Source of the DNA: Bin80 sp965203305
GTDB taxonomy: Bacteria; Bacteroidota; Rhodothermia; Rhodothermales; Bin80
Reading direction: 5' to 3'
Assembly: GCA_965203305.1 (NCBI GenBank)
Contig: OZ241874.1
Coordinates: forward strand, 2,480,001-2,544,000
DNA: 64,000 bases
Part shown: positions 16,273 to 25,941 of the stretch, one piece after another
Position numbering within the stretch: the first letter of the stretch is position 1
Layout of the letters: every line of letters begins with the position of its first letter
Program-made: the position numbers and the translations under genes
The notes under the pieces: generated by a model
The model's database searches: none
Told to the model about the DNA's origin: nothing
What the model saw: only the letters and a program-made list of their open reading frames with translations

Positions 16273-17106
16273 TTATCTGCGTTTCGCGTCACGCCGGCGC
16301 AAAATATACTTGTCCGAAGGTTTCTTGCGCTTGCGTGTCTTGTATCCTTTGGCTGGCACACCTGAGGGAGAGCGCGGATGTCCGCCACTTGCTTTTCCTT
16401 CCCCGCCCCCCATCGGATGATCTACGGGGTTCATCGCAACTCCCCTGACCTTCGGCCGGACTCCCATCCAGCGTTTGCGGCCGGCTTTTCCCAGATCAAT
16501 ATTCATGTGATCGGGATTGCTTGTCGTACCAATGGTCGCTCTGCACTCGGCAAGAATCCGGCGCACTTCACCGCTGGGCAGTTTCAGCGTCACATATTTG
16601 CCTTCCCGGGCAGTTAATTGCGCAAAGGTACCCGCCGAGCGGGCAAGTTGTGCTCCCTTGCCAGGCTTCATCTCAATTGCGTGTACAAAGGTTCCAAGCG
16701 GAATATATCCCAGTGGAAGGCAATTGCCGACTTCCGCGGGGGCATCCGCTCCATTCTGAACCTTCTGATCAACGGAGAGCTTGTCCGGTGCAATCACATA
16801 CCGCTTGTCCCCGTCTGCATAAACAAGCAGGGCAATCCTTGCCGAACGATTCGGATCATACTCAATACTGGCAACGCGGGCAGGAACGCCATCCTTGTTC
16901 CTGCGAAAATCAATCATCCTGTACCTCCGCTTGTGTCTTCCTCCCTGATGGCGCACCATGATGCGTCCCGTTGAATTCCGCCCCCCGTTCCGCTTGACCG
17001 GACGCAAAAGATGTTTCTGCGGGGCATCTGTGGTGATCTGGTCAAATGCAGATACCGAGCGCTGCCTCTGTCCAGGGGTAACCGGCTTAAGTTTGCGGAT
17101 TGCCAT
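16273..17106 (-). CDS. rplB: Large-subunit ribosomal protein uL2
   Basis: 277 residues, standard length. Needed for subunit joining and peptidyl transfer. Conserved blocks: GGRHKRRYRMIDFRRNKDGV near 55-74, and the VRGVAMNPVDHPMGGGEGK block containing the functionally important His near residue 230. Basic tail ends LRRRDAKRR. Spaced 6 bases after rplW. Confidence 0.97.
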   Translation of the reverse strand: MAIRKLKPVTPGQRQRSVSAFDQITTDAPQKHLLRPVKRNGGRNSTGRIMVRHQGGRHKRRYRMIDFRRNKDGVPARVASIEYDPNRSARIALLVYADGDKRYVIAPDKLSVDQKVQNGADAPAEVGNCLPLGYIPLGTFVHAIEMKPGKGAQLARSAGTFAQLTAREGKYVTLKLPSGEVRRILAECRATIGTTSNPDHMNIDLGKAGRKRWMGVRPKVRGVAMNPVDHPMGGGEGKASGGHPRSPSGVPAKGYKTRKRKKPSDKYILRRRDAKRR

Positions 17107-17112
17107 GGCTCT

Positions 17113-17412
17113 TTATATATTCTTAAAGAAGTCTATCTGCTCACTGCCCGGCATCAGAGTTACGATTGCCTTTTTATAACCGGATGTCCGTCCAAGCCTG
17201 ACTCCCTGACGCGTCGTCTGGCGGCGGTGTTTCCCGCGTACATTCATAGTACGCACTTCCTTGATCTTCACATCTGGAAACCGGCTTTGTATGGCCCGCT
17301 TGATTTCTGTCTTGGTGGCTTTGGGATCTACAATAAATGCGTAATGCCCCTCCTCCATCTGTATGGAGAGTTTTTCGGTTACCCAGGGACGAATCAGTAC
17401 TTGTCTGCTCAT
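17113..17412 (-). CDS. rplW: Large-subunit ribosomal protein uL23
   Basis: 99 residues from the ATG at 17412, chosen because MSRQVLIRPWVTEKLS is the conserved start; the longer frame runs back into rplD. Contains VDPKATKTEIKRAIQSRFPD and the loop VNVRGKHRRQ-like TMNVRGKHRRQTTR. Docking site for trigger factor and SRP at the tunnel exit. Confidence 0.96.
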   Translation of the reverse strand: MSRQVLIRPWVTEKLSIQMEEGHYAFIVDPKATKTEIKRAIQSRFPDVKIKEVRTMNVRGKHRRQTTRQGVRLGRTSGYKKAIVTLMPGSEQIDFFKNI

Positions 17413-17417
17413 CGCAC

Positions 17418-18059
17418 TCAGTCGGCTAAGGGACCCGCCCACAGATCACTCCAGACCGTGAGTGCAGCTTCTTCACATACCAGTATCCTGGCCCGAAGAA
17501 TATCTTCGCTGCTCACATTGCGAGCCTCACGGACCACGACACGGCTGAGATTTGTACTTGAGCGATACACTTCAGGGCTGTGCGATGCAGTCACAATAAG
17601 TACAGGCTGTCCTTCCAGTTCCAGATTCCGCAGGATCGTGAGGAGCTCCCGCGAATTGGGGGCTTCAAACTGGAGCGGATCTACGACACGAATCGCTTCT
17701 TCACGAGCCTTGTAGCTCAATGCCGAGCGTCTGGCATTCTGCCGCACTTTTTTGTTCAGTTGCACAGTGTAGCGATGCGGGCGCGGACCAAAAATTCGCC
17801 CGCCACCTCTGCGCAATGGCGATGCGGCATTCCCTGCCCGTGCCATTCCCGTTCCTTTCTGGCGATAGAGTTTCCTGTTTGATCCTCTGACCTCTCCCCG
17901 TTCTTTCGTCTTGTGTGTCCCCTGACGGGCGGCTGCCTGCGTTCTGCGAACATCCAGCCAGAGCACATGGTCATTCGGATCTATGCCAAAGACTGCCGTG
18001 TCAAGAGCAATCTTCCGCCCTGCCGGGGATCCGTCATGCTGATAGATATCCAGCTCCAT
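17418..18059 (-). CDS. rplD: Large-subunit ribosomal protein uL4
   Basis: 213 residues. The extended tunnel loop is seen as GSNRKLYRQKGTGMARAGNAASPLRRGGG (about residues 58-86, in parts) with GPRPHRYTVQLNKKVRQNA after it. In E. coli uL4 also regulates the S10 operon; this is not tested here. Slightly longer than the usual ~205 residues. Confidence 0.96.
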   Translation of the reverse strand: MELDIYQHDGSPAGRKIALDTAVFGIDPNDHVLWLDVRRTQAAARQGTHKTKERGEVRGSNRKLYRQKGTGMARAGNAASPLRRGGGRIFGPRPHRYTVQLNKKVRQNARRSALSYKAREEAIRVVDPLQFEAPNSRELLTILRNLELEGQPVLIVTASHSPEVYRSSTNLSRVVVREARNVSSEDILRARILVCEEAALTVWSDLWAGPLAD

Positions 18060-18067
18060 GCTCTTTA

Positions 18068-18697
18068 TCAGCTTTGTTTGAAGAGTTCAACAATCCCCCC
18101 ATCTGGACCCGGAACCGCTCCGCGTACCAGCAAGAGATTATGTTCGGGAATAATGCGGGCAACATCCAGATTTTTCACCTTGACACGCTCATTCCCCATC
18201 TGTCCGGCCATGCGCAGCCCCTTGATGACCTTGGAAGGATCGCTGGCGGCTCCGATAGAGCCGGGGGCACGTTCGCGATTATGCTGCCCGTGTGTTCTGT
18301 CATTCACACCATGGAACCCGTGCCTGCGAACCACTCCCTGGAATCCTTTTCCTTTGCTGGTTCCGGCAATGTCAATCATTTCGCCTTCAACAAACACCGT
18401 CTCTACCCGCACCTCATTGCCCACTTCCAGCGTCTCGCCTGCCCATGAAAATTCTTTCAGCACACGCTGCACAGGAACGCCAGCTGCCTGAAAATGTCCT
18501 TGCAGTGCCTTGCTGGTTCGACGCTCCTTGCGGGTTCCGAATCCAAGCTGCACTGCATCATATCCATCCTTTCCGTCCTGCCTCTTGACCTGTACGACAC
18601 GGTTTGGGCCAGCCTCAATCACCGTACAGGGAATATTATTCCCCGCTTCATCAAAGATGCTGGTCATGCCAACCTTTTTTCCGATCATTCCGCTCAT
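18068..18697 (-). CDS. rplC: Large-subunit ribosomal protein uL3
   Basis: 209 residues. Starts MSGMIGKKVGMTSIFDEAGN and contains the L3 signature (VRRHGFHGVNDRTHGQHNRERAPGSIGA, around residues 138-165), whose Gln-containing loop approaches the peptidyl transferase centre. Spaced 8 bases before rplD and 33 after rpsJ. Confidence 0.97.
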   Translation of the reverse strand: MSGMIGKKVGMTSIFDEAGNNIPCTVIEAGPNRVVQVKRQDGKDGYDAVQLGFGTRKERRTSKALQGHFQAAGVPVQRVLKEFSWAGETLEVGNEVRVETVFVEGEMIDIAGTSKGKGFQGVVRRHGFHGVNDRTHGQHNRERAPGSIGAASDPSKVIKGLRMAGQMGNERVKVKNLDVARIIPEHNLLLVRGAVPGPDGGIVELFKQS

Positions 18698-18730
18698 ATT
18701 GCCAAACCTGTCTGTACCCTGCTTCCAGTT

Positions 18731-19039
18731 TTATACTTTGATCTCCACATCAACCCCGCTGGGAAGCTCCAGCTTCAGCAGTGCATCCACCGTCTTGGTA
18801 CTGGTAGAGAGTATGTCAATCAGCCTGTTATGGCTCCTGCTCTCAAATTGCTCCCGGCTTTTTTTGTTTACATGCGGGCTCCGGAGCACTGTATAGATCG
18901 TTTTCTTTGTCGGCAACGGGATCGGGCCGCTCACCAGTGCACCTGTCGCTTTCACCGTCTTGATAATTTTTTCCGCACTCTTGTCAATCAGCGAGTGATC
19001 GTATGACTTGAGCTTGATGCGGATTTTTTGTCCTGTCAT
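18731..19039 (-). CDS. rpsJ: Small-subunit ribosomal protein uS10
   Basis: 102 residues. KIRIKLKSYDHSLIDKSAEKI at the start and the S10 signature GPIPLPTKKTIYTVLRSPHVNKKSREQFE (residues 39-66, parts). Outside the ribosome uS10 is also NusE, the transcription antitermination partner of NusB. It follows tuf by 14 bases, joining the str and S10 parts in one cluster. Confidence 0.97.
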   Translation of the reverse strand: MTGQKIRIKLKSYDHSLIDKSAEKIIKTVKATGALVSGPIPLPTKKTIYTVLRSPHVNKKSREQFESRSHNRLIDILSTSTKTVDALLKLELPSGVDVEIKV

Positions 19040-19053
19040 GGATGGACGCAGAC

Positions 19054-20244
19054 TCAGTCCGTAATTTTGGTAACGACTCCTGCTCCAACCGTCCGTCCCC
19101 CTTCACGGATCGCAAACCGCAACCCCTGCTCCATCGCCACCGGCTGGATCAGCTTCACCTTGAACTGCGTGTTGTCCCCCGGCATCACCATCTCCGTTCC
19201 CCCCGGCAACTCAATGTCCCCCGTCACATCCGTCGTCCGAAAATAGAACTGCGGACGGTATCCCTTGAAAAACGGCGTGTGCCGTCCCCCCTCATCCTTG
19301 CTCAAAATATACACCTCGCACTCAAAGTTCCGGTGCGGCGTAATCGAACCCGGGTGCACGATCACCTGACCACGCTCCACCCCGTCCTTCGCAACCCCGC
19401 GAAGCAACAAGCCCACATTGTCCCCCGCCTGCCCCTCATCCAGTATCTTCCGAAACATCTCCACCCCCGTTACCGTCGTCCCTGTCTTCTCTTCCCGAAT
19501 CCCTACGATCTCCACCTTCTCGCCCGTGCGAACAATCCCACGCTCTATCCGACCCGTCGCCACCGTCCCCCGACCCGTGATCGAAAATACATCCTCCACC
19601 GACATCAAAAACGGCTTCTCCGTGTCACGCTCCGGCGTCGGCACATACCCGTCTACTTCCTTCATCAGCTCCACTACCGTCTCCTCCCACTCCGATTCCC
19701 CGTTCAATGCTCCCAAGGCGGATCCCTGAATGATCGGAATCTCCTCCCCCGGAAACTCATACGTCTCCAGCAACTCCCGAATCTCCATCTCCACCAGTTC
19801 CAGAAGCTCCTCGTCATCTACCAGATCCACCTTGTTCATAAACACCACGATGTAGGGAACCCCCACCTGGCGCGCCAAAAGAATATGCTCCCGCGTCTGC
19901 GGCATCGGGCCATCCGACGCATCCACCACCAGAATCGCCCCATCCATCTGCGCCGCACCCGTGACCATGTTCTTCACATAGTCCGCATGCCCCGGACAGT
20001 CCACATGCGCATAATGACGCGCCTCCGTCTCATACTCCACATGAGCCGTCGCAATCGTAATCCCACGCTCCCGCTCCTCCGGCGCGTTGTCAATCGAGTC
20101 AAACGAACGGATCTCCGTCCCCCCGTAACGATCACTCAATACACGCGTGATCGCCGCCGTGAGCGTCGTCTTGCCATGATCCACATGACCAATCGTCCCC
20201 ACATTTACGTGCGGCTTGGTACGCTGAAATACTTCCTTTGCCAT
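19054..20244 (-). CDS. tuf: Elongation factor Tu
   Basis: 396 residues. GTPase that delivers aminoacyl-tRNA to the ribosome. P-loop GHVDHGKT at residues 19-26, switch II DCPGHADYVKNM near 82-93, and the guanine motif NKVD near 137. Domains II and III are complete and end in GAGVVTKITD. Codon choice is strongly biased (C-ending codons and very few rare ones), the normal sign of very high expression. Placed between fusA (42 bases) and rpsJ (14 bases). No second tuf copy is in the window. Confidence 0.98.
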   Translation of the reverse strand: MAKEVFQRTKPHVNVGTIGHVDHGKTTLTAAITRVLSDRYGGTEIRSFDSIDNAPEERERGITIATAHVEYETEARHYAHVDCPGHADYVKNMVTGAAQMDGAILVVDASDGPMPQTREHILLARQVGVPYIVVFMNKVDLVDDEELLELVEMEIRELLETYEFPGEEIPIIQGSALGALNGESEWEETVVELMKEVDGYVPTPERDTEKPFLMSVEDVFSITGRGTVATGRIERGIVRTGEKVEIVGIREEKTGTTVTGVEMFRKILDEGQAGDNVGLLLRGVAKDGVERGQVIVHPGSITPHRNFECEVYILSKDEGGRHTPFFKGYRPQFYFRTTDVTGDIELPGGTEMVMPGDNTQFKVKLIQPVAMEQGLRFAIREGGRTVGAGVVTKITD

Positions 20245-20286
20245 TTTGGGTTACTCTGAACTGAGAATACTGGTTGGTTGTGTTTG

Positions 20287-22407
20287 TTAGCTTGCTTTTC
20301 CGTAACTGGAGAGAATCACTTTCTCTGCCTCTGACTTGGGAGCAGGTTCATAGGACTCAAACTGCATCGTATAGATCGCCCGCCCCTGCGTTAATGAACG
20401 CATCTCGGTAGAGTAGCCGAACATTTCCGAGAGCGGGACCATTGCCTTGACCACACGGGCATCTGAGCGCTGGTCCATGGATTGAATCCGTCCACGCCGC
20501 CGGTTCAGATCCCCGATCACATCTCCCATATACTCTTCCGGGGTTACGACCTCTACTTTCATGACCGGCTCCATAAGTACGGGACTGGCCCGTCTTGCCG
20601 CACTGCGGAATGCCATCTGCCCCGCAATCTCAAAGGCATTCTGGTCCGAATCCACTTCATGATGCTTTCCGTCCAGCAGTCTTGCCCGGATGCCCTCCAC
20701 GGGGTATCCTGCAAGAGGGCCATGACTGACTGCACTCTTGATCCCTTTCTGGACGCTTGGAATAAATTCCTTGGGGATTGCTCCACCAACGACCTCACTG
20801 ACAAACTCAAATCCTACGCCGCTCTCGTTGGGGCCAATCTCCATCTCCACAACAGCAAACTGCCCGCGCCCGCCGGTCTGTTTCTTGTGCGTATACCGCT
20901 CATGTACGGTCTCGCGGAAGGCTTCCCGATACGCAACCTGCGGCTTGCCAACATTCGCTTCCACCTTGAACTCTCTGCGCAGCCGGTCCACGATGATCTC
21001 CAGGTACAACTCGCCCATTCCCGCAATAAGCGTCTGGCCTGTCTCGGGATCAATGGAGACCTTGAATGTCGGATCTTCCTCCGAAAGCTTCTGAAGACCT
21101 GCAGAGAGCTTGTCGCTGTCTGCTTTTGTCTTGGGTTCAATGGCAATCCGGATTACCGGGTCTGGAAAGTCCATCTGCTCCAGGATCGCAGGACTGTCGG
21201 GATCGGACAGTGTATCGCCCGTTCGGACATTTTTCAGTCCAACAGCTGCGGCAATATCGCCGGCTTCCACCCGGTCCACATCTTCGCGATCTTTGGCATG
21301 CATAAAGAGCAGCCGTCCAACACGCTCCTTGCGCTCTGTCGTAGAATTATACACCTGCGACCCCTTGTCCAGTGCTCCGCTATACACTCTGAAGAAAGTG
21401 AGCTTGCCCACATAAGGATCTGTTGCAATCTTGAAGGCGATAGCAGAAAAGGGAGCATTGGACTGCGGTGCTCGCATCACTTCCTCTCCCGTACGCGGAG
21501 CAACCCCGGATACGGGTGGGATATCTGCCGGACTGGGCAGATAATCAATGACCCCGTCCAGGAGACGCTGAACCCCCTTGTTCTTGAAAGCTGAACCACA
21601 GAATACCGGAGTAATATCCAGATTCAGTGTAGCGGACCGAACTGTAGACCGAATCTCTTCGGCTGTAATTTCTTCCCCTTCCAGATACTTCATAAGCAGA
21701 TTGTCGTTGTGCTCTGCAACGGATTCCAGCAGGAGAATTCGCCAGTGTCTGGCATTCTCGCGAAGATCTGGGGGAATATCAATCACATCCCAGGTAGCTC
21801 CCTGTGTCTTGTCGTGCCAGATGATCGCCTTGTTCGTAATGAGGTCAATCACACCGCGGAACATGGCTCCGCTGCCAATCGGAATCTGTACCGGCACCGG
21901 GTTTGCCTTGAGACGGTCCTTCATGGAGTTCAGTGCACTGATAAAATCTGCTCCGGTGCGGTCCATTTTGTTGACGAACGCAATCCGGGGCACTCTGTAC
22001 CTGTTCGCCTGCCTCCAGACGGTTTCGGATTGTGGCTCAACGCCTCCGACAGCACAGAACAGGGCTACCGCTCCATCCAGAATCCGCAGGGAACGCTCCA
22101 CCTCAACGGTAAAGTCAACATGCCCTGGCGTGTCAATGATGTTGATCCGGAACTGATCCTCATCTTTTTTCCAGAAGCAGGTTGTGGCTGCACTTGTGAT
22201 GGTGATCCCCCGTTCTTTTTCCTGCTCCATCCAGTCCATGGTGGCTCCGCCATCATGCACTTCACCCATCCGGTGCAAACGCCCTGTATAGAAGAGTATT
22301 CGTTCTGTGGTTGTTGTCTTCCCGGCATCAATATGGGCCATAATCCCGATATTGCGCATCCGGCGAAGTTTTGAATCCCTGAGTGAACTCATTGGAATTA
22401 CTGTCAT
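20287..22407 (-). CDS. fusA: Elongation factor G
   Basis: 706 residues. GTPase that drives ribosomal translocation. P-loop AHIDAGKTTTTE near residues 24-35, switch II DTPGHVDF near 98, NKMDRTGADF near 152, followed by domains II to V with QTGGRGQFAVVEMEI in domain IV. The first ATG (22407) shares a base with the rpsG stop; the ATG at 22392 (MSSLRDSKLRRMRNIG) is an alternative start that would leave 14 bases between genes. Confidence 0.97.
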   Translation of the reverse strand: MTVIPMSSLRDSKLRRMRNIGIMAHIDAGKTTTTERILFYTGRLHRMGEVHDGGATMDWMEQEKERGITITSAATTCFWKKDEDQFRINIIDTPGHVDFTVEVERSLRILDGAVALFCAVGGVEPQSETVWRQANRYRVPRIAFVNKMDRTGADFISALNSMKDRLKANPVPVQIPIGSGAMFRGVIDLITNKAIIWHDKTQGATWDVIDIPPDLRENARHWRILLLESVAEHNDNLLMKYLEGEEITAEEIRSTVRSATLNLDITPVFCGSAFKNKGVQRLLDGVIDYLPSPADIPPVSGVAPRTGEEVMRAPQSNAPFSAIAFKIATDPYVGKLTFFRVYSGALDKGSQVYNSTTERKERVGRLLFMHAKDREDVDRVEAGDIAAAVGLKNVRTGDTLSDPDSPAILEQMDFPDPVIRIAIEPKTKADSDKLSAGLQKLSEEDPTFKVSIDPETGQTLIAGMGELYLEIIVDRLRREFKVEANVGKPQVAYREAFRETVHERYTHKKQTGGRGQFAVVEMEIGPNESGVGFEFVSEVVGGAIPKEFIPSVQKGIKSAVSHGPLAGYPVEGIRARLLDGKHHEVDSDQNAFEIAGQMAFRSAARRASPVLMEPVMKVEVVTPEEYMGDVIGDLNRRRGRIQSMDQRSDARVVKAMVPLSEMFGYSTEMRSLTQGRAIYTMQFESYEPAPKSEAEKVILSSYGKAS

Positions 22408-22874
22408 TACAATCTAAAGTGAGCAAATGCCTTGTTTGATTCCGCCATTCTGTGCGTATCATCCTTCTTCTTCACAGCAGCCCCCTCTCCGCGCGAAGCT
22501 GCATACAGCTCCGCAGCCAGTCGCTCCGCCATAGACCGGTCTGACCTCCTGGAGGCATTCTGAATGATCCATCGGAATGCCAGTGCAGTGCGTCGCTCTG
22601 CCCGCACCTCAATGGGAACCTGGTAGGTTGCCCCGCCAACACGCCGGCTGCGCACTTCTACCAGAGGGGCAACATTTTCAACTGCCTTCTGGAAAATCTC
22701 CAGCCCTGGTTCTCCAGCCCGTTCCTCGGCCATAGCAAACGCGTTATACACGATTTTCCTTGCAACGTTCTTCTTGCCGTGAAGCATGACATAGTTCACA
22801 AACTGTGCCACAAGCCTGTCTCCGTATTTCGGATCTGGCGTAACTGGACGCTTTTCGGCTGATTTTCTGCGCAT
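22407..22874 (-). CDS. rpsG: Small-subunit ribosomal protein uS7
   Basis: 155 residues. Nucleates assembly of the 30S head. Starts MRRKSAEKRPVTPDPKYGDR, with the signature GGATYQVPIEVRAERRTALAFRWI (parts) and the end HRMAESNKAFAHFRL. Located between rpsL (42 bases) and fusA (1-base overlap), the usual str operon order. Confidence 0.97.
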   Translation of the reverse strand: MRRKSAEKRPVTPDPKYGDRLVAQFVNYVMLHGKKNVARKIVYNAFAMAEERAGEPGLEIFQKAVENVAPLVEVRSRRVGGATYQVPIEVRAERRTALAFRWIIQNASRRSDRSMAERLAAELYAASRGEGAAVKKKDDTHRMAESNKAFAHFRL

Positions 22875-22916
22875 GGCTGCTCTACTCTCTGGGAAATCCC
22901 CGTTTAATCCTGACTG

Positions 22917-23288
22917 CTATTTGGGTCGCTTGGCACCGTACTTGGAACGTGACTGTGTCCGATCCTCAACACCAGAGGTATCCAGTGCGCCGCGCACAAT
23001 GTGATACTTTACCCCCGGCAAATCCTTCACACGGCCTCCCCTGACCAGCACGATGGAGTGTTCCTGCAGGTTATGACCTTCCCCGGGAATGTATGCGATG
23101 ACCTCAATCTGATTCGTCAGGCGCACCTTGGCCACCTTCCGCAAGGCAGAGTTCGGCTTTTTGGGGGTTGTTGTATACACGCGGGTACACACCCCCCGAC
23201 GCTGCGGATTTCCCTGCAACGCTGCCGCCTTGGTCTTTTTCACCTTCGGGTGGCGACCTGTTCGAATAAGCTGTTGTATGGTTGGCAC
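22917..23288 (-). CDS. rpsL: Small-subunit ribosomal protein uS12
   Basis: 123 residues from a GTG start at 23288. Decoding-centre protein. The two loops that carry streptomycin-resistance mutations in other bacteria are wild type in form: PKKPNSA at residues 42-48 and KDLPGVKYH at 88-96. First gene of the 20-kb cluster. The 120 bases upstream are strongly A+T rich (runs of A and T around 23340-23412), a reasonable place for the cluster promoter, though no clean -10/-35 pair is claimed. Confidence 0.97.
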   Translation of the reverse strand: MPTIQQLIRTGRHPKVKKTKAAALQGNPQRRGVCTRVYTTTPKKPNSALRKVAKVRLTNQIEVIAYIPGEGHNLQEHSIVLVRGGRVKDLPGVKYHIVRGALDTSGVEDRTQSRSKYGAKRPK

Positions 23289-23892
23289 TGAATTCTGGAA
23301 TTCGCGGAAACTGCGGTCAGTTCCTAATTACTGTATAGCCTATTAATTTACGAATTTTTTCTGAATTGTTACACATTCTTCCATTTTTCCTGAAAAAAAT
23401 TTAAAAAATTTATGCACCTGAGCGCCCATGGAAAACGATGACCAGGATTCGTGCATGCAGGAAGAACAAACCGGGCCGTACGGCACACAAGAAGGGAAAA
23501 CGGAGAGACTGTGTGGGGACTGTCACAAGGTATGGAACGGGAAGCCAGGAAGGCGCACCCGACAGATGAAAGAGCTGCGGGGCTACAAGACAAGCCAGAG
23601 GATCACGGTTCCTGCTGCCCATAGCAGATTTGATGTGCAGCCTGTGCGGAGAGCGATACAAGAAAAGTCTGTTCTCTTTGCGCAAGTTTTTGGCGTGTAC
23701 TGGTGGATATCCGGCACATGCAGAGACCTCAATGTATCAGGAAATGTCCCGGATCTCGGCACAAGGTTCATAAGCACGAACAGGAAGAGAAGCCTCCTCC
23801 CTGATCGGAGCACCGAAACTGGGACGGTGACTGCAGGTCATGGGCACTCATGTACACAAGTCCCCAATTTTTTCTGCAAAACCCGCTCCGGG
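23289..23892. other. 604-base gap between rpsL and ftsH; no supported gene
   Basis: The half next to rpsL is A+T rich and probably holds its promoter. From 23428 a + strand frame stays open into the ftsH 3' end but shows no family motif and overlaps ftsH by 177 bases. In the neighbouring + frame two protein-like pieces are separated by a TGA: a Lys/Arg-rich one near 23437-23570, and one near 23612-23777 with a CSLCGERYKKSLFSLRKFLAC segment. This could be a decayed gene. No assignment is made. Confidence 0.3.
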
Positions 23893-25941
23893 TCAGGTCG
23901 AAACATCCACCTCATCCCGTGTTGCCGGAGGTTCGGTCTCTTCTTCCTGTCTTTCTGGACTGCCGTTGAGTGTCACATATTCCCCGAATGGCCGCTCTCC
24001 AAGAACTCCCACCAGTTCTCTTGGTCCGACGACTTCCTTTTCCAGAAGGAGCTGGGCAAGTGCCTCTAGCCGGTCATTCTTCTCGCTGAGCAGATTCCAT
24101 GCCCTTTGGCGCACCTCTTCAATCAAATCACGCACCTCCTGGTCAATCGTGGATGCCATCGTCTCCGAGTATGGCTTTTCAAACATCGGAGTTCCCTGAC
24201 TGCGGCCAGACAGGTTGAAGCTCACATGCCCAACCTTTGCACTCATACCAAAATCAACGACCATTGCGTATGCTGTCTTGGTAATTCGCTCCAGATCATT
24301 CTGTGCTCCTGTGGACAGCTGTCCAAATTTTATTTCTTCGGCAACCCGTCCCCCCATCATCATGGTCATCTGATCCATGAACGCCTGGCGTGTGGTGATA
24401 TACCGTTCATCCGGCAGTGACTGGGCATACCCAAGTGCAGCCAGTCCTCTCGGGACAATGGAGACCTTGATGACCGGATCTGTGTTCCGCAGATACCAGC
24501 CGGCAATGGCATGTCCCGCTTCGTGATAGGCAACGATTTTCTTTTCCTCGGGCTTGATCAGCTTGTTTTTCTTTTCCAGTCCGCCAATTACGCGATCAAT
24601 GGCCTGCTCAAAATCCTTCATCCCGATTGCTTCCTTATCAAAGCGGGCAGCAAGAAGTGCCGCTTCATTGCACACATTGGCGATTTCCGCTCCGGCAAAC
24701 CCGGGAGTCTGGGAGGCAAGAACTTCGTGCTCCACATCTTTTGCCAGAACCAGATTGCGTGTATGGACCCGGAAAATCATGGCTCTTTCCAGACGATCCG
24801 GGCGATCAATTAAAATTTGCCTGTCAAAGCGCCCAGGCCGCAGAAGTGCTGCATCAAGCACATCTGGACGGTTGGTGGCAGCCATAATGATGACTCCCTT
24901 GTCGGTATTGAACCCGTCCATTTCGACCAGCAGCTGATTGAGCGTATTCTCTCGCTCATCATTGCCTCCCATCATCATGCTTCGTCCACGGCTGCGTCCG
25001 ATGGCATCTATCTCGTCAATGAAAATGATGCATGGTGCCTTCTCCTTCGCTTTCTTGAAAAGATCACGTACGCGGGCAGCTCCCACTCCGACAAACATCT
25101 CTACGAAATCACTGCCACTGATGGAGAAGAAGGGAACTCCTGCTTCCCCCGCTACCGCTTTACCCATCAGGGTTTTCCCTGTACCTGGAGGTCCGACGAG
25201 CAGAACTCCTTTGGGAAGGACCCCTCCGAGTCTGGTGAATTTTTTGGGATTCCTGAGAAACTCAACCACTTCCGTCACCTCCTCCTTTGCCTCGTCCAGT
25301 CCTGCCACATCTTCAAAGGTAACGGTAGGTTTTCCAAGTGACTCAAAAAGCACCGCCCTGTTCTTGCCAATATTCAGCACCTGAGAGCCTGCCCCCGCTC
25401 TGCGAAGGATGAATACCCACAGAGCAAGAATGATTGCCAGTGGTATCAGCCACGCCAGAGCCCCGCCGAACCAGTTCTCCTGATATTTGACTTCATAACT
25501 CAGTACTTGACCTCCCTCTTGCGTTGGACGCTGCTCTTCCAGAAAAGCAACCAGATCGTGATTCTCCGTCTTTGTAGTGGTGAACGCAGTCTCGCCCTGA
25601 CTCCCGCCAAACAGCCCCTGCCCTGTCTGGGTGGATACTCCGCATTCCTGAATGCCTGAATTGCTGTATATCCCTGTCACTCGACGATCATTTATGATCG
25701 TAACCGATTCGACACAACCCCGCTCTACATGGTCCAGGAATGTGCTGTATGCAATCTTTCCTGTACCCCCACGCCCTACTGCGAAGATGAAGTTGAACAG
25801 AAGGAACCCCAGTATGCCCGCATAAATCCACATGTATCGTCCCCGCCGCTTTGGGGTCTGTTCCCTGCGTTCGGGGGGAGTACCACGATCAGGAACTGAA
25901 TTGGACTTGGGAATTTCCTGGCTCATTGGGCGATCTTGCAT
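23893..25941 (-). CDS. ftsH: ATP-dependent zinc metalloprotease FtsH
   Basis: 682 residues from the ATG at 25941; another ATG lies at 25926, and an open extension upstream to 26088 lacks conservation. Membrane-bound AAA+ protease that degrades misfolded membrane proteins and short-lived regulators. Order: Ser/Pro/Arg-rich N-terminus, membrane helix IYAGILGFLLFNFIFAV, periplasmic domain, second helix LAWLIPLAIILALWVFILR, Walker A GPPGTGKT at about 250-257, Walker B IIFIDEIDA near 305, second region of homology ATNRPDVLDAALLRPGRFDR, and the zinc-binding HEAGH at about 473-477. A Glu/Pro-rich tail ends the protein. Confidence 0.97.
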   Translation of the reverse strand: MQDRPMSQEIPKSNSVPDRGTPPERREQTPKRRGRYMWIYAGILGFLLFNFIFAVGRGGTGKIAYSTFLDHVERGCVESVTIINDRRVTGIYSNSGIQECGVSTQTGQGLFGGSQGETAFTTTKTENHDLVAFLEEQRPTQEGGQVLSYEVKYQENWFGGALAWLIPLAIILALWVFILRRAGAGSQVLNIGKNRAVLFESLGKPTVTFEDVAGLDEAKEEVTEVVEFLRNPKKFTRLGGVLPKGVLLVGPPGTGKTLMGKAVAGEAGVPFFSISGSDFVEMFVGVGAARVRDLFKKAKEKAPCIIFIDEIDAIGRSRGRSMMMGGNDERENTLNQLLVEMDGFNTDKGVIIMAATNRPDVLDAALLRPGRFDRQILIDRPDRLERAMIFRVHTRNLVLAKDVEHEVLASQTPGFAGAEIANVCNEAALLAARFDKEAIGMKDFEQAIDRVIGGLEKKNKLIKPEEKKIVAYHEAGHAIAGWYLRNTDPVIKVSIVPRGLAALGYAQSLPDERYITTRQAFMDQMTMMMGGRVAEEIKFGQLSTGAQNDLERITKTAYAMVVDFGMSAKVGHVSFNLSGRSQGTPMFEKPYSETMASTIDQEVRDLIEEVRQRAWNLLSEKNDRLEALAQLLLEKEVVGPRELVGVLGERPFGEYVTLNGSPERQEEETEPPATRDEVDVST

